DNA of 64,000 nt, from the NCBI GenBank assembly GCA_014859655.1, contig JACUTT010000008.1, forward strand, positions 1-64,000, written 5' to 3'. This document shows positions 39,081-49,961 of the stretch, piece by piece. The notes under the pieces were generated by a model. The model was not told the origin of the DNA, did not search any database, and saw only the letters and a list, made by a program, of their open reading frames with translations. Numbering within the stretch: the stretch's first letter is position 1; every line of letters begins with the position of its first letter. This DNA is from Campylobacterales bacterium. Lineage in GTDB: Bacteria > Campylobacterota > Campylobacteria > Campylobacterales > Sulfurimonadaceae. The translations under genes were made by a program, and so were the position numbers.

Positions 39081-39263
39081 GTTCTTGAAGAACTCCATTA
39101 ACACGCAAGATGGCAAAGCCCATCTTTGCTACGCTAGCCGCTGAGGCACTAAAGCTAGCCTCTTGCGAGGCAGAGGAGTTTTTGTAAAACTCCATTAACA
39201 CGCAAGATGGGCAAAGCCCATCTCTGTGGCACTAAAGCTGGCTTCTTCCTAGGCAGAGAAGTT
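39081..39263. repeat. Two tandem copies of a structured intergenic repeat
   Basis: Copy 1 39091-39180 and copy 2 39188-39263 share AACTCCATTAACACGCAAGATGG(G)CAAAGCCCATCT...GGCACTAAAGCT(A/G)GC...AGGCAGAG(G/A)AGTT; perfect hairpin AGATGGGC-AAA-GCCCATCT in copy 2. Confidence 0.85.
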
Positions 39264-39327
39264 CTAAGATCACTCTATCACAGAATGCTTAGATTCTAAA
39301 GGGTGGGTGTGTTGAAAAAGTGTGCAC

Positions 39328-40410
39328 TCAGCTCTGAGGGCTCAAATCTCTGTTGGCAAGGGTTTCCAGTAACACTGTGGCGTAGGCGCCCTTGGGGAGG
39401 GTGAAGCTGAGCTCAAAGAATTTATCGTTTTTTTTGTATTTGTGGCGGATGGACTTCGGGTAGATCCACGCTTCTCTTCGTGTTCCCGCCGCATCTACGG
39501 TGAAATCGTCAAAATGGTGTTCGATCTCGCCCGCGACTCCTTTTGCCCGCCATGCCTTGGAACCGGCCAGAAGGCCTGTCGGTACCATCTTGTGCTCTTT
39601 GTAAGGCTTGCGAACAGCGTCAAGGTCTGTAACATTGATCCACTTTCGGCTTTGAAAATCCATCATGATATCGCCAGGAAGCACCGTGAAAAGGCCGGCC
39701 TGGTTTTTCATCTGCTCGCACTCCGTCTGGCTAATCTTGAGTGTTTTCAAAAGCTCTTCGCAGGGTTTTGTCTTGATCTCTTTTGAGAGGGCTACCCGCT
39801 TGGCCAGCCAGTCATTAAACAAGTAGGACTGGTAGGCGTGAAGCATGATCTTATGGACCTTGTTGTCCTTCATGATTTCTTCGCCCTGGGCCACATCGCG
39901 CGCCTTTTCAAAGTTGTCGCTGTCACGTCCGAAACGCTGATAACCGAAGTAGTTCGGTATTCCCTGGCGCATGATCTCGTCCAGAACAGCCGCAAGCCTT
40001 TGCGCAGATTCGGGGCTTACTTCTTTGAGGCGGATAAAAAAGTTATTTCCCTTGAGATCGCCTATGGAGATCTTATCCTTGGCCAGAAAACTCTCTATGA
40101 CCTTGAGTTTGGGGTGATAAAACTTCTCGAAACTTTTGGAGTATTTCAAGGGCATGGAGATGTACTGGGTCGTCGTGGCATGCTTGTCTTTCAGCCCAGC
40201 ATAGCCGATGTTTTGGCAGCGCAGCTCGGATTCTAGAATATTCAGCATCTCCATCGTCGAGAGATCCTGCTTTTGTATCTTGACGATGAGCTGGTTGCCT
40301 TTGTTGGAAGGCGCATCAAAAAGCCCCTCCTCGATAACGATAAAGTCATCGCGGGTCTGTCTAAAGACAAAGGGGATAGGCTCGTGCTCTTGGGGGAAAA
40401 TTCGTTTCAT
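39328..40410 (-). CDS. truD: tRNA pseudouridine(13) synthase TruD
   Basis: IGYAGLKDKHATTTQYIS; GIPNYFGYQRFGRD; LPGDIM. Confidence 0.95.
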   Translation of the reverse strand: MKRIFPQEHEPIPFVFRQTRDDFIVIEEGLFDAPSNKGNQLIVKIQKQDLSTMEMLNILESELRCQNIGYAGLKDKHATTTQYISMPLKYSKSFEKFYHPKLKVIESFLAKDKISIGDLKGNNFFIRLKEVSPESAQRLAAVLDEIMRQGIPNYFGYQRFGRDSDNFEKARDVAQGEEIMKDNKVHKIMLHAYQSYLFNDWLAKRVALSKEIKTKPCEELLKTLKISQTECEQMKNQAGLFTVLPGDIMMDFQSRKWINVTDLDAVRKPYKEHKMVPTGLLAGSKAWRAKGVAGEIEHHFDDFTVDAAGTRREAWIYPKSIRHKYKKNDKFFELSFTLPKGAYATVLLETLANRDLSPQS

Positions 40411-40424
40411 TCGTTTGCTTCTTT

Positions 40425-41675
40425 CTAGTTGATTGTGATCGTTTTGACTTCGCTCTTCAGCGTGACCTTGTCGCTCATCGCTTCAAAAAGGTCACCTGCC
40501 TTCAGACTCTCTAGCGCAACAAGTTTTCCCCCTTTGGAGATCTGGGCATACCCTTTTTTGCTTTTGAGCTTGGGATCCTGGGAGAGAAAGGCGCTGTGCA
40601 GATGTTTAAGCTCTGCGGCCTTGCTTTGCACGATGCTGCGTGCCTGGCGCTGCATCATCTGCACAAGTGGAGAGATGTCGCGCTGGGCACTTTCTAAAAG
40701 ATGCTGCATCTTCTGGTTAAACACACTTTGAAGCTGTTTGACCTCGTCGAGCTTCATCTTCAGCCGGTTTTCTATGGCATTTTGCGCAAAGGAGGCTTTG
40801 AGATGGGAGAGCTTCTCCTGCGCGCGCTGCAGTCTCTGCGCCTGTGTCCGCGTGAGCTGCTGCATAATCGCGTCCATGTTCATCAGGATCTCGTTTCTGT
40901 CCGGCAGGATCATCTCCATCGCGGCTGAAGGGGTCGGTGCGCGAAGATCGGCCACATAGTCCGATATCACCCAGTCGATCTCATGGCCGACTGCGGAGAT
41001 GATCGGTGTCTGGCAGTGGTAAATCGCATTGGCAACAAGCTCTTCGTTGAAGGCCCACAGATCTTCCATGCTTCCGCCGCCGCGTCCGACGACGATAGCG
41101 TCATGTCCAGCGCTATCAGCTAACTTGATGGCGCGCGCTATAGAAGCGGCCGCGCTCTCTCCCTGCACAAGCACATCGTACAAAGAGATCTTCAGCAGTG
41201 GCCAGCGCACGGATGCGACGCGCAGCATATCCTGCAAAGCCGCTCCCGTCTCGGAGGTTATGAGGGCCAGATCCATGATATATTTCGGTATCTCTTTTTT
41301 GTGCTCGGGAGCAAAATAGCCCTGAGCCGAGAGCTTTGCCTTGAGCTGTTCAAAGGCCAAAGCCAAAGCGCCATGCCCTGAGGGCTCAATGCTGACGCAG
41401 TTGAGCTGGTAGCTTCCACGCGGCTTGTAGACCGTCACCGCGCCCTCTATAATAACCTTCAGCCCCTCTTCCAGACGGAACTTAAGACGCGCCGCGTTCC
41501 CCTTGAACATCACACAGGAGATCGACGAGTCCGCGTCTTTGAGCGTAAAGTAGACATGGCCGCTGTTGTGGTAGGTCACACGAGAGAGCTCGCCTTCGAC
41601 AAAGGTGCGTATAAAGGTCGTTTCCAAAAGATTTTTGATCTGCTCGTTAAGGCCATCGACCGTGAGGACATTCAT
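40425..41675 (-). CDS. xseA: Exodeoxyribonuclease VII large subunit
   Basis: VEGELSRVTYHNSGHVYFTLKDADSSISCVMF; DAIVVGRGGGSMEDLWAFNEE; PIISAVGHEIDWVISDYVADLRAPTPSAAMEM. Confidence 0.97.
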   Translation of the reverse strand: MNVLTVDGLNEQIKNLLETTFIRTFVEGELSRVTYHNSGHVYFTLKDADSSISCVMFKGNAARLKFRLEEGLKVIIEGAVTVYKPRGSYQLNCVSIEPSGHGALALAFEQLKAKLSAQGYFAPEHKKEIPKYIMDLALITSETGAALQDMLRVASVRWPLLKISLYDVLVQGESAAASIARAIKLADSAGHDAIVVGRGGGSMEDLWAFNEELVANAIYHCQTPIISAVGHEIDWVISDYVADLRAPTPSAAMEMILPDRNEILMNMDAIMQQLTRTQAQRLQRAQEKLSHLKASFAQNAIENRLKMKLDEVKQLQSVFNQKMQHLLESAQRDISPLVQMMQRQARSIVQSKAAELKHLHSAFLSQDPKLKSKKGYAQISKGGKLVALESLKAGDLFEAMSDKVTLKSEVKTITIN

Positions 41676-41710
41676 TTTAGGCCTTTATGAATGGGCATTG
41701 AAAACTCTTT

Positions 41711-42427
41711 TTACCGTTTGCGCGCGATGATCAGCGAACTGATATTCATCGAAAAGCTTTTGGCATAGCAGACCTCAAAGCCTGCCTCGCTGAGCTCCTC
41801 CTGCATCTTTTCCGCGGTCAAAAAGCCCTCTATAGAGTTGGGAAGGTACTCATAGGCCGCCTTGTTGTTCGAGATGAGTCCGCCGATCTTTGGGAGGATG
41901 CGGTTGAGATAGAAGTCGGTCACCTTGGCCAAAAAGCCTGGATTTTCGCGTTTCATAAACTCCAGAATTACGATAAATCCGCCCGGCTTGAGCACACGGT
42001 TGAACTCAGTGAGTGCCTCTTTGCGCTCGACTACATTTCGTATGCCATAAGAGATGCTTAAAAAGTCAGCCTCCGCGTCTTTGACCGGGATCTGCGTCGC
42101 CTTGGAGATCGCATAGTCGAATTTTGGGAACTTTTCGCGGGCGACATTGACCATCCCTTCAGAGGGATCGATCCCGAGAATCTTCTTAACCTCGATACCG
42201 TTTTTGGACGCTCTGCGCATCCAGTAGTCCATCATATCCCCTGTGCCGCAGGCGATATCCAAGATAAGATCGACCTTTTTTGCGCCATAGAGCCGATAGG
42301 TCAAGTCACACCCTTTTTTTCGCCAGCTTCTGTCGATACCCATGCTTAGCACGCGGTTTGCCCTGTCGTAAGTCGGCGCGATCTCGTTGAACATCTCTAC
42401 AATTTTTTCTTGGGTTTCTATGGCCAT
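41711..42427 (-). CDS. ubiE: Demethylmenaquinone/ubiquinone methyltransferase
   Basis: MFNEIAPTYDRANRVLSMGIDRSWRK; LDIACGTGDMMDYW; ISYGIRNVVERKEALTEFNRVLKPGG. Confidence 0.95.
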   Translation of the reverse strand: MAIETQEKIVEMFNEIAPTYDRANRVLSMGIDRSWRKKGCDLTYRLYGAKKVDLILDIACGTGDMMDYWMRRASKNGIEVKKILGIDPSEGMVNVAREKFPKFDYAISKATQIPVKDAEADFLSISYGIRNVVERKEALTEFNRVLKPGGFIVILEFMKRENPGFLAKVTDFYLNRILPKIGGLISNNKAAYEYLPNSIEGFLTAEKMQEELSEAGFEVCYAKSFSMNISSLIIARKR

Positions 42428-43407
42428 CAGTTCTCCTGCATCCAGATCATCAGATCGTTTTCAAGTTTTTGTGTGTTTAATATATCGAAGTTTCTCTTGC
42501 CCTGCAGGAACTTCAGCTCTCCGCCGCTTGAGGGAGCCAAAAAGCAGAGGTATCTGTCCACGATATCCCTGCTAGCCGCAAACATCTGCGGGCCGCCTTC
42601 TATCATGATGTTCTTATAGTCCTTGAGCTTTTCAAAACTCTTTTCAATAAAAACAGTTCTGTTTGGAACATTGAAAAGAGGAATACTCTGATCGAAGGCT
42701 TTCCCATTTGAGAAGATAAGCACATCGGGCGCATTTGCGCCAACTAGACGCGCATCCAGCGTCGGCCTGTCGGTGCGCACCGTATTGCCGCCGATAACGA
42801 TCAGATCGCACACGGAGCGCATCGCATGCATCCTGGTGCGCGAGGTCGCATCCGAGATCACCCCGCCGTCCACCGTACCGTCAAGGCGCTGCGCCCACTT
42901 AAAAAAGACAAAGCTCTTCTCACTCCACTTCATAAAAGGCGCAAGAAGTGCTCTCCCCTCCTCTTCGCAAAGGCCGTACTCAACATCGATTCCGCTGCTG
43001 ATTAGCACCTGTGATCCGCCTGTAGCTTCAGGGTTGGGGTCGTAATGGGAGATATAGACTGTTTTAGGACGCAGGGCTTGGATCAGACTTGAACACGCAG
43101 GTGTTCTGCCACGATGAGTACAGGGTTCTAGCGTGATGTAGAGCTCGCAAAAGAGGAAAATACCGTTGTGGTGCTTCAGAAGATAGGTGTGTATCTCTTC
43201 TGAACTTTCAAGTCTCTCTATTGCTCTGTCACCGCTAAGCAACACATAGGCCTCTTTGAGCGCCATCACTTCGGCATGCGGCTCGCCTGCCTTGACATGT
43301 GCACCCACGGCAATAACTGAACCGTTTTGAACGACAACACAGCCTACGGCTGGATTGGGATAGGTGAGACCTTGATACTGCCAGGCAGCGTCAAGGGCCA
43401 GACGCAT
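42427..43407 (-). CDS. ribD: Bifunctional diaminohydroxyphosphoribosylaminopyrimidine deaminase/reductase
   Basis: MRLALDAAWQYQGLTYPNPAVGCVVVQNG; HAEVMAL; TLEPCTHRGRTPACSSLI; reductase region KWAQRLDGTV.DG; start set at 43407. Confidence 0.94.
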   Translation of the reverse strand: MRLALDAAWQYQGLTYPNPAVGCVVVQNGSVIAVGAHVKAGEPHAEVMALKEAYVLLSGDRAIERLESSEEIHTYLLKHHNGIFLFCELYITLEPCTHRGRTPACSSLIQALRPKTVYISHYDPNPEATGGSQVLISSGIDVEYGLCEEEGRALLAPFMKWSEKSFVFFKWAQRLDGTVDGGVISDATSRTRMHAMRSVCDLIVIGGNTVRTDRPTLDARLVGANAPDVLIFSNGKAFDQSIPLFNVPNRTVFIEKSFEKLKDYKNIMIEGGPQMFAASRDIVDRYLCFLAPSSGGELKFLQGKRNFDILNTQKLENDLMIWMQEN

Positions 43408-43417
43408 ATATCTCTCT

Positions 43418-43849
43418 TTACCACTCAAAATAGGTAGATGCCTTGGTGATCTCGTCATAAGGAACAGTCTGCTCGCCGACCTGCTCATCTTTAATCGTTA
43501 TCGTGTTGCCTTCGACCTTTATCAGTTCACCCTTTAAGACCTCATTGGAGATCAGAACAGCTTTTACTTTTTCGCCGACAGACTTTTTAAAATGGCTCAG
43601 GTTTTTCAACTTACGCTCAATACCCGGTGAGCTAACTTCCAGACGGTAGTCCCCTGAAACAGGAGGTGTAACGTCCAAAAGCGGAGAGATGATGCGTGTC
43701 ACTTCTCCGCACTTGTCAAGGCTGACGCCATCTTCAGCGTCGATCATAACACGGTAGATTGTCGCGCCAAACTCGCTTACCGTTGCGATATCGTATAAAG
43801 AGAGTCCCATAGACTCGACAACATTTTTTATATCTTGCTCAAGACTCAT
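43418..43849 (-). CDS. rimP: Ribosome maturation factor RimP
   Basis: CGEVTRIISPLLDVTPPVSGDYRLEVSSPGIERKLKN. Confidence 0.95.
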   Translation of the reverse strand: MSLEQDIKNVVESMGLSLYDIATVSEFGATIYRVMIDAEDGVSLDKCGEVTRIISPLLDVTPPVSGDYRLEVSSPGIERKLKNLSHFKKSVGEKVKAVLISNEVLKGELIKVEGNTITIKDEQVGEQTVPYDEITKASTYFEW

Positions 43850-44210
43850 CTTTGTCTTCCTTGGGTTTGGCTATCTTTTTAAAAAGCTCTTCTACTTTTG
43901 TGACACGCTGAAAATGCTCATCGAACTCAAACGTGAGGTTCGGACATCGGTACCAGCCCTGGTCCTGCATACAGTGTGCTTCGATAAGGGGACGGGCTTT
44001 ACTGAGAAGTTTTAAAAAAAGATTTCTCTCTTTTTCCGTATAAGCGTGCGGATCAAGATAGACCTTTGCATCGCTCCGTCCTTTTGAACAGATGACTTCG
44101 ATCACATCAACTTCGTGCAGACGGGCATCGTTAAGGGAGCTTAGCGCTTCAGGAATCAGCTCTTGAAGGAGTGACTCCGTGCGCTTTTGTTTTATCTGAG
44201 AAGGCGTCAC
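43839..44210 (-). CDS. rbfA: Ribosome-binding factor A
   Basis: [18 protein letters not shown]; position between rimP and infB. Confidence 0.9.
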   Translation of the reverse strand: MTPSQIKQKRTESLLQELIPEALSSLNDARLHEVDVIEVICSKGRSDAKVYLDPHAYTEKERNLFLKLLSKARPLIEAHCMQDQGWYRCPNLTFEFDEHFQRVTKVEELFKKIAKPKEDKDES

Positions 44211-46837
44211 AGTTCTACTTTTTGCTCTACCTTCGTAAATGTCTCAATAACATCACCCGGCTGAACATCCTCATATCCATTAATAACGACACCACATTCG
44301 TAGCCATTACTGATCTCTTTAACATCCTCTTTGAAACGCTTGAGTGAACTGAGCTCGCCTTCAAAGATAACAACACCGTCACGAATGACACGGACCAACC
44401 CGCCGCGGACAAGTTTACCGTCGACAACCAAACAGCCGGCAACAACACCTTTAGGGATCTTGAAGACCTCTTTGACATCTGCCTGGCCTGTATTTGTCTC
44501 TTTGAATTTCGGAGACATCATGCCCGTAAGCATTCCAGTAACATCATCGATCATCTGGTAGATGATGTTGTAGGTCCTGATCTCGACGCCGAACTGCTTA
44601 GCCGCCGCTTTGACCGTACCGGTAGGACGTACGTTAAATCCTAAGATCACGCAGTCACTTGAACCGTTAGCCAGCGCAACGTCGTTTTCAGTGATACCGC
44701 CGACACTTGAAGAGATGATATTAACCTTCACTTCATCATTACGAAGTTCCGTCAATGCCGTTCTTAGTGCTTCGAGTGAACCGTGAACATCCGCTTTAAG
44801 GATGATGTTCAAGGCTTTTAACTTGCCTTCAGCGATCATTGCAGTCAGGTCATCCATCGTAGACTTCGTAGAGATGGAGAGCTCTTTATGGCGGTCATAC
44901 TCATGACGTTTCATAGCGATCTCTTTCGCCTCTTTTTCTGTCTCCATCGCAACAAGTATCTCGCCTGCACCAGGGACTATGTTCAGACCCACGACAACAC
45001 CTGTTTCTGACGGCCCGATCATGTCGATCGATTTCTTCATATCGTTCAGCAAGGCACGGACGCGTCCGTACGCTGAACCGACAACGATATTGTCACCTAC
45101 ACGCAAGGTTCCGTTATTTACGATAATCGTTGCAACAGGTCCGCGTCCTTTTTCAACTGTCGACTCAACCACTGTTGCTCTTGCGAGCGTATCAGGGTTG
45201 GCTTTAAGTTCCATGATCTCAGCCTGTAAAAGAATCGCTTCAAGCAGATGGTCAATTCCCTGACCAGTTTTTGCAGAAACCGGAATAAACTCGACATCCC
45301 CGCCCCAGGCGACAGGACTTAGTCCATGTTCAGCCATACCGGCCATTGCCATGTCCGGGTTTGCATTCTCTTTGTCGATCTTGTTCACAGCAACAATGAC
45401 CGGATTGCCCGACTCTTTGGCAAGTTTGATCGACTCGATTGTCTGAGGCTTGACCCCGTCATCTGCCGCAACAACGATAATAATAATATCGGTGACATGT
45501 GCTCCGCGTGAACGGATCGCCGAGAAGGCAGCGTGTCCCGGAGTATCTAAGAAAGTGATCTTCTCGCCGTTTTGGTTAATCGTATAGGCACCGATGTGCT
45601 GCGTGATCCCGCCGGCTTCGCCAGAAGCGACTTTGGCAGAACGGATTGCGTCCAGAAGGGATGTCTTACCATGGTCAACGTGTCCCATAATAGTGATAAC
45701 AGGAGGACGCTTGACCGCGTCCGCATCTTCTTCTTGGCTTTCGCTCTTCGCCATGTTTTCAAGGTCAAAGGCTGCTTTTGGATCGATCGTCGTGACTTCA
45801 ACCTCAAACTCTTCGGCAAGGATCTCAATCTCTTCTTTACTCAAGAAGTCATTCTTCGTTGCCATCTTGCCCAGATCAAAAAGAACCTTAATGATCTCAA
45901 TCATCGGTCGGTTGATCTTTTCGGCAAACTCATAGATACGGATATCTTCCGGGATCTCTACGCTGGTAACGATAACATCGTCCGTCACCTCTTTACGACG
46001 GCGTTTTTTAGATCTGCCTCGAGAGACTGAACGCGGACGGTTGTTGGTCGGACGGCGATTTACCTGACCCTTGTTTGCTGCGTTTCTCGCTTCACGCTCT
46101 TTACGCTCTTCTTCAATCGCTTTTTCACGTTCTTTACGTGCCTCTTCTTCACGGAAGTCAAGCAGAACAACCTCGTCTTTATCAAAGTCCATGGAGACAT
46201 CGGCCATATCACCGCCGAAGATATTCATCTTGTTACCTTGATTTTTTGTCGTTTGTACGGCTGTTGTCTTCTTTTTTTTCTTTGACTTGCTGTTCATCTC
46301 AGCGATTGCTTCGGCGCTGAGTTTTCCGTAGGTAGAAGTAAACTCAGGATCTTTGTAGGCATTGGCGCTTGCAAAGGTTTCTGCCGCAGTAGGCACAGGT
46401 TTTTTCTTCTTGACAATTTTCAGACCTGAGCGCTTTCGCTCACTTGTCACCCTATTGATAGGAGAAACTTTTTCCTGCTCCGGTTCGACTGCGACTTGAG
46501 CTTTTTTCTCTGCAACTATCTCTGCTTCTGCGTTTTCTACTTTTACAGAGGCTGGTGCTTCTTCTTTTAACGGTTGCTCGACGTCAACCTTGACTTCTGC
46601 AGTCGCTGCAGCCTGGCCTTCTTCTTGAGGAGCTTTTTTGACTATGGGTTGTTGTTTTGGTGCAGCTGCGGCAGGATTCATGATATAGTTCATGATCTTT
46701 TCTGCTTCTTCTGGAGAAACGCCACTGGAAGCGGTTTTAACATCAAGCCCCATCTCTGTAGCCTTGTCAACAACCTCTTTGCTTTTTATGCCCAGTTCTT
46801 TCGCGATCTCGTGTACTCTAACCTTATCTAACATCAA
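44207..46837 (-). CDS. infB: Translation initiation factor IF-2
   Basis: [68 protein letters not shown]. Confidence 0.98.
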   Translation of the reverse strand: MMLDKVRVHEIAKELGIKSKEVVDKATEMGLDVKTASSGVSPEEAEKIMNYIMNPAAAAPKQQPIVKKAPQEEGQAAATAEVKVDVEQPLKEEAPASVKVENAEAEIVAEKKAQVAVEPEQEKVSPINRVTSERKRSGLKIVKKKKPVPTAAETFASANAYKDPEFTSTYGKLSAEAIAEMNSKSKKKKKTTAVQTTKNQGNKMNIFGGDMADVSMDFDKDEVVLLDFREEEARKEREKAIEEERKEREARNAANKGQVNRRPTNNRPRSVSRGRSKKRRRKEVTDDVIVTSVEIPEDIRIYEFAEKINRPMIEIIKVLFDLGKMATKNDFLSKEEIEILAEEFEVEVTTIDPKAAFDLENMAKSESQEEDADAVKRPPVITIMGHVDHGKTSLLDAIRSAKVASGEAGGITQHIGAYTINQNGEKITFLDTPGHAAFSAIRSRGAHVTDIIIIVVAADDGVKPQTIESIKLAKESGNPVIVAVNKIDKENANPDMAMAGMAEHGLSPVAWGGDVEFIPVSAKTGQGIDHLLEAILLQAEIMELKANPDTLARATVVESTVEKGRGPVATIIVNNGTLRVGDNIVVGSAYGRVRALLNDMKKSIDMIGPSETGVVVGLNIVPGAGEILVAMETEKEAKEIAMKRHEYDRHKELSISTKSTMDDLTAMIAEGKLKALNIILKADVHGSLEALRTALTELRNDEVKVNIISSSVGGITENDVALANGSSDCVILGFNVRPTGTVKAAAKQFGVEIRTYNIIYQMIDDVTGMLTGMMSPKFKETNTGQADVKEVFKIPKGVVAGCLVVDGKLVRGGLVRVIRDGVVIFEGELSSLKRFKEDVKEISNGYECGVVINGYEDVQPGDVIETFTKVEQKVEL

Positions 46838-47084
46838 TTATTAGCTCCTTCAATAAACTACTTATTTCTTCTTGTAATTCTTTTGCACATTTGCAGCGCC
46901 CTGCGAGATGTTTTACCAGCTTAGGGTTTTCCAGACATGCGGCACAGACGTAAAGACTGCGCCCCTCACCATCAAATGCTTGCACTCTGTTCGCTTTACA
47001 TTGCAGGCGAACCAAGTTCTTCTGTTCTATGCGCGTACGACATTGCACGCACATCCGAATCGGAACGTGTGAATTTTGCGCCAT
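46824..47084 (-). CDS. DUF448/YlxR family protein
   Basis: [22 protein letters not shown]; adjacent to infB. Confidence 0.85.
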   Translation of the reverse strand: MAQNSHVPIRMCVQCRTRIEQKNLVRLQCKANRVQAFDGEGRSLYVCAACLENPKLVKHLAGRCKCAKELQEEISSLLKELIIDVR

Positions 47085-47133
47085 TATATCTTATTCTTTC
47101 TTATATTCTTTCTATAATCCACATTATTTAAGA

Positions 47134-48015
47134 TCAACGTTCAATCTTGAGACCATAATTGTCAAAATCGAGTGTTTTAACGACGAAATCCGGAAATTTA
47201 AGTTCCAGTTTTGCCTGAATCGCCTCAGCATCTTCATCATAGCACATGTTAAAAAAAGTCGAGCCGCTTCCTGAGAGCGTACTCATCAATGCACCGACTT
47301 CATACGCCGTTTTTTGCACCGTAAATAGCTCTGGAAGCATCTTCATGCGTTGGCGCTGATGGAACCTGTCTTTGGATGCGATGCGCAGCATCTCCCAGTT
47401 CTCACTGTAAAATGAGGCCACCAGGAGTGAAGCATGCGAAAGGTTGTAGATCGCGTTCTCTTTGTTATAGGATTTCGGCAGTGTTGTGCGTGAATGTGCG
47501 GTTGAGATCGGCTTGTTCGGAATCACGACTATTGCCTTGAGATAAGGGGGCATATGCTTCTTTTCGGAGAAGACCTTCCCTTTTTCAACAACAGCTGTGT
47601 TGAATCCGCCCATTACAGCCGGCGTGATATTGTCCGGGTGTGCTTCGTAAAAAAGCGCATGGTTCAAAATACGGCGGCGCGAAACTCTCACCCCTGCGGC
47701 TTCATGCGCCGACGCGATAGCCGAGACGATCACTGCTGACGAGCTTCCCAAACCGCGAGAAAGCGGTATCTGGTTGTGAAAGGTAAACTTGAAGTTCTGG
47801 CGGTTTTGCGTCAGGCGGTTATAATGGTCGTTAAATATCCCCACAAAAAGGTTGTTTCCTTTGAGTTTCGGGTTGTTTTCTCCCTCTCCTCGAACAGAGA
47901 CGGAATGAAAACGCGAAGGTCTGATATCAACACTGTTTCTTAGGTCCAAGGCAAGGCCTAGGGAGTCAAAACCTGGGCCGAGATTGGCGCTTGTAGCCGG
48001 TACACTTATAATCAC
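47134..48015 (-). CDS. thrB: Homoserine kinase
   Basis: [50 protein letters not shown]; probable GTG start at 48015. Confidence 0.94.
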   Translation of the reverse strand: MIISVPATSANLGPGFDSLGLALDLRNSVDIRPSRFHSVSVRGEGENNPKLKGNNLFVGIFNDHYNRLTQNRQNFKFTFHNQIPLSRGLGSSSAVIVSAIASAHEAAGVRVSRRRILNHALFYEAHPDNITPAVMGGFNTAVVEKGKVFSEKKHMPPYLKAIVVIPNKPISTAHSRTTLPKSYNKENAIYNLSHASLLVASFYSENWEMLRIASKDRFHQRQRMKMLPELFTVQKTAYEVGALMSTLSGSGSTFFNMCYDEDAEAIQAKLELKFPDFVVKTLDFDNYGLKIER

Positions 48016-48049
48016 ATGGATCCTTGTTTGAGCGAAAAGACAGTCACAC

Positions 48050-48505
48050 TTACACAGCAGGCAAGACATACAAAGGTGCTGTCTCTTCGGAATAGTTGCT
48101 CAATTCTAATTTTTTAGGAAGTTTAAAAGGGGCTGTTTGAGGCTCTTCAAACTTTTTGGTCGTAATTGTACCATTGCTTTGTATAAAATAGAGTTGGCCG
48201 AATGCTTTAATCGGCTGATTTTCATTAAAAGCAAAGGCATTTGCGGCCAAAAGCTTTATGTTGTTAACGATACAGAGTGTTCTCAGAAAGATATAGGCGA
48301 CTTTTATCGCCATAAACGACCCGGGACCTCTGGCATAGATGATATGTTCTATTGTGTAGTGTCCCACGATGTTTTTAAACAAAGTAGGCAGAGCTTCCGA
48401 GCTTTGCTCCGAAGAGGAAAGCGTTTCGATAAGCTCCCCTTTCTGGTAGATCCCCACTAGAATCGGCGAGCCCAGTTCAAGGACAACAAGGTCGACCTTA
48501 TGCAT
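48050..48505 (-). CDS. TsaB-like tRNA threonylcarbamoyladenosine biosynthesis protein (short form)
   Basis: [37 protein letters not shown] matches the G-PGSFT-(I/L)-R region of TsaB. Confidence 0.65.
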   Translation of the reverse strand: MHKVDLVVLELGSPILVGIYQKGELIETLSSSEQSSEALPTLFKNIVGHYTIEHIIYARGPGSFMAIKVAYIFLRTLCIVNNIKLLAANAFAFNENQPIKAFGQLYFIQSNGTITTKKFEEPQTAPFKLPKKLELSNYSEETAPLYVLPAV

Positions 48506-49382
48506 AGGCGTGCGCTAATTCCTTCGCTTCACTTCCGCTTAGCTCGACGACCTCATAGTTCTCTTTTTCTTTGAGCAGCGCCACTGTCAGCTTGTGATTA
48601 AGGTCGTGGCTTCCCGCAAATGCCTCATAATTTCCGATAAAGTTTATGCCTAGAAGAGACATATCGCCGATCGCGTCGAGTATCTTGTGTCGGACAAACT
48701 CATCAGGATAGCGCAGGCCTTCGGTATTGAGCACTTTTTTATCATCAAGCACAACAGCGTTGTCGAGGCTTCCGCCAAGGGCAAGCCCCTTTGAACGAAG
48801 ATACTGGACCTCATGCAAGAAACCGAAGGTACGCGCTTTGGAGATCTTCTCTTTGTACTCTGCCTTGGTGAAGTTGAGGGTGAAGCTCTGCTGTTCGATC
48901 ACGGGATGGTTAAACTTGATCGTAAAGTCATAACTCAGGTCGTTTGAGGGAGAGAGCTTGACATATTTGTCTCCTTCTCGCACGATGACCTCTTTTTTGA
49001 TCCTCATGATCTTTTTAGGCGCATCCAGCTCCAGCATGCCCGCTTCGTCCAGGAGCATACAAAAACTCGCAGAACTTCCGTCCATGACCGGGATCTCGTC
49101 CGCATCGACAATGACGCGCAGGTTGTCTATGCCATAGGCATACACAGCTGAGAGCATATGTTCGATCGTTGAGATGAAATAGCCCTCTTTTCCGATGACC
49201 GTGGCCATCTTTGTGTCCACGACATATTCCGGCTTCAAAGGGATGGAAACATTCACATCCGAGCGGTAAAACTCAATACCTCTGTCTGCTCCGAGCGGCT
49301 CGAGTCGCAGACGAACGGGAACACCTTTATGTAGACCGATGCCCACCAGAGAAACAGGTTTTGCTATTGTTGTTTGTTTCAT
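48498..49382 (-). CDS. lpxC: UDP-3-O-acyl-N-acetylglucosamine deacetylase
   Basis: [81 protein letters not shown]. Confidence 0.97.
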   Translation of the reverse strand: MKQTTIAKPVSLVGIGLHKGVPVRLRLEPLGADRGIEFYRSDVNVSIPLKPEYVVDTKMATVIGKEGYFISTIEHMLSAVYAYGIDNLRVIVDADEIPVMDGSSASFCMLLDEAGMLELDAPKKIMRIKKEVIVREGDKYVKLSPSNDLSYDFTIKFNHPVIEQQSFTLNFTKAEYKEKISKARTFGFLHEVQYLRSKGLALGGSLDNAVVLDDKKVLNTEGLRYPDEFVRHKILDAIGDMSLLGINFIGNYEAFAGSHDLNHKLTVALLKEKENYEVVELSGSEAKELAHAYA

Positions 49383-49961
49383 TTATATGTCCTTAAAAAT
49401 AATGCCATTATCATATTTTATAAGTTTTAATTTTCCGTCAAAGCGACTCTTATCGAGCTCTTCACCGTGAAAAAAGACAGACCCTTGCCCTATCTCTTTA
49501 AGCAAAAGGTATTCCCCATCGCTTCGGACCAATCCGTCAATTATACCAAATATCTGTACCGAACGCGAACACTCGATCACCGCGCCGCTGTTGATCCGAC
49601 CAAAAAAAACAAGCTCCTCATCCGCATAGATCTCTTCGCCTGAACGCACAGTGCGGTAGTAGACCGAGGCATTTTTACCTGGTGTGATCTCATCTGAATA
49701 GACAGAAGGCTCCTTTGCAGAGGTATCGTCCAAAACAGCCGTCGAGCGCTTTTTTCGCATTTGAAGGCTTTTCGTATTGGTATCGATATAAACAGCCTCT
49801 TTCTCATCTAAAAATCCAGTCACCTCAGCACTTACTTCTCCGCTGAGCATCAAAAGATAGCCCTGTAGCAGGGGCGCATTTTTTGTATAGTACTCAACAA
49901 ATGCCCGGCTCTCATCTATCTCAAATTCAAAGGCTTTGAGCGTCTGCTGTTTTACTTTCAT
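49383..49961 (-). CDS. minC: Septum site-determining protein MinC
   Basis: YYRTVRSGEEIYADEELVFFGRINSGAVIECSRSVQIFGIIDG. Confidence 0.88.
   Translation of the reverse strand: MKVKQQTLKAFEFEIDESRAFVEYYTKNAPLLQGYLLMLSGEVSAEVTGFLDEKEAVYIDTNTKSLQMRKKRSTAVLDDTSAKEPSVYSDEITPGKNASVYYRTVRSGEEIYADEELVFFGRINSGAVIECSRSVQIFGIIDGLVRSDGEYLLLKEIGQGSVFFHGEELDKSRFDGKLKLIKYDNGIIFKDI

Noticed and set aside
39081-39263. Short CRISPR array
   Set aside because: Only two diverged copies, no uniform spacers, no cas genes; layout is nested hairpins
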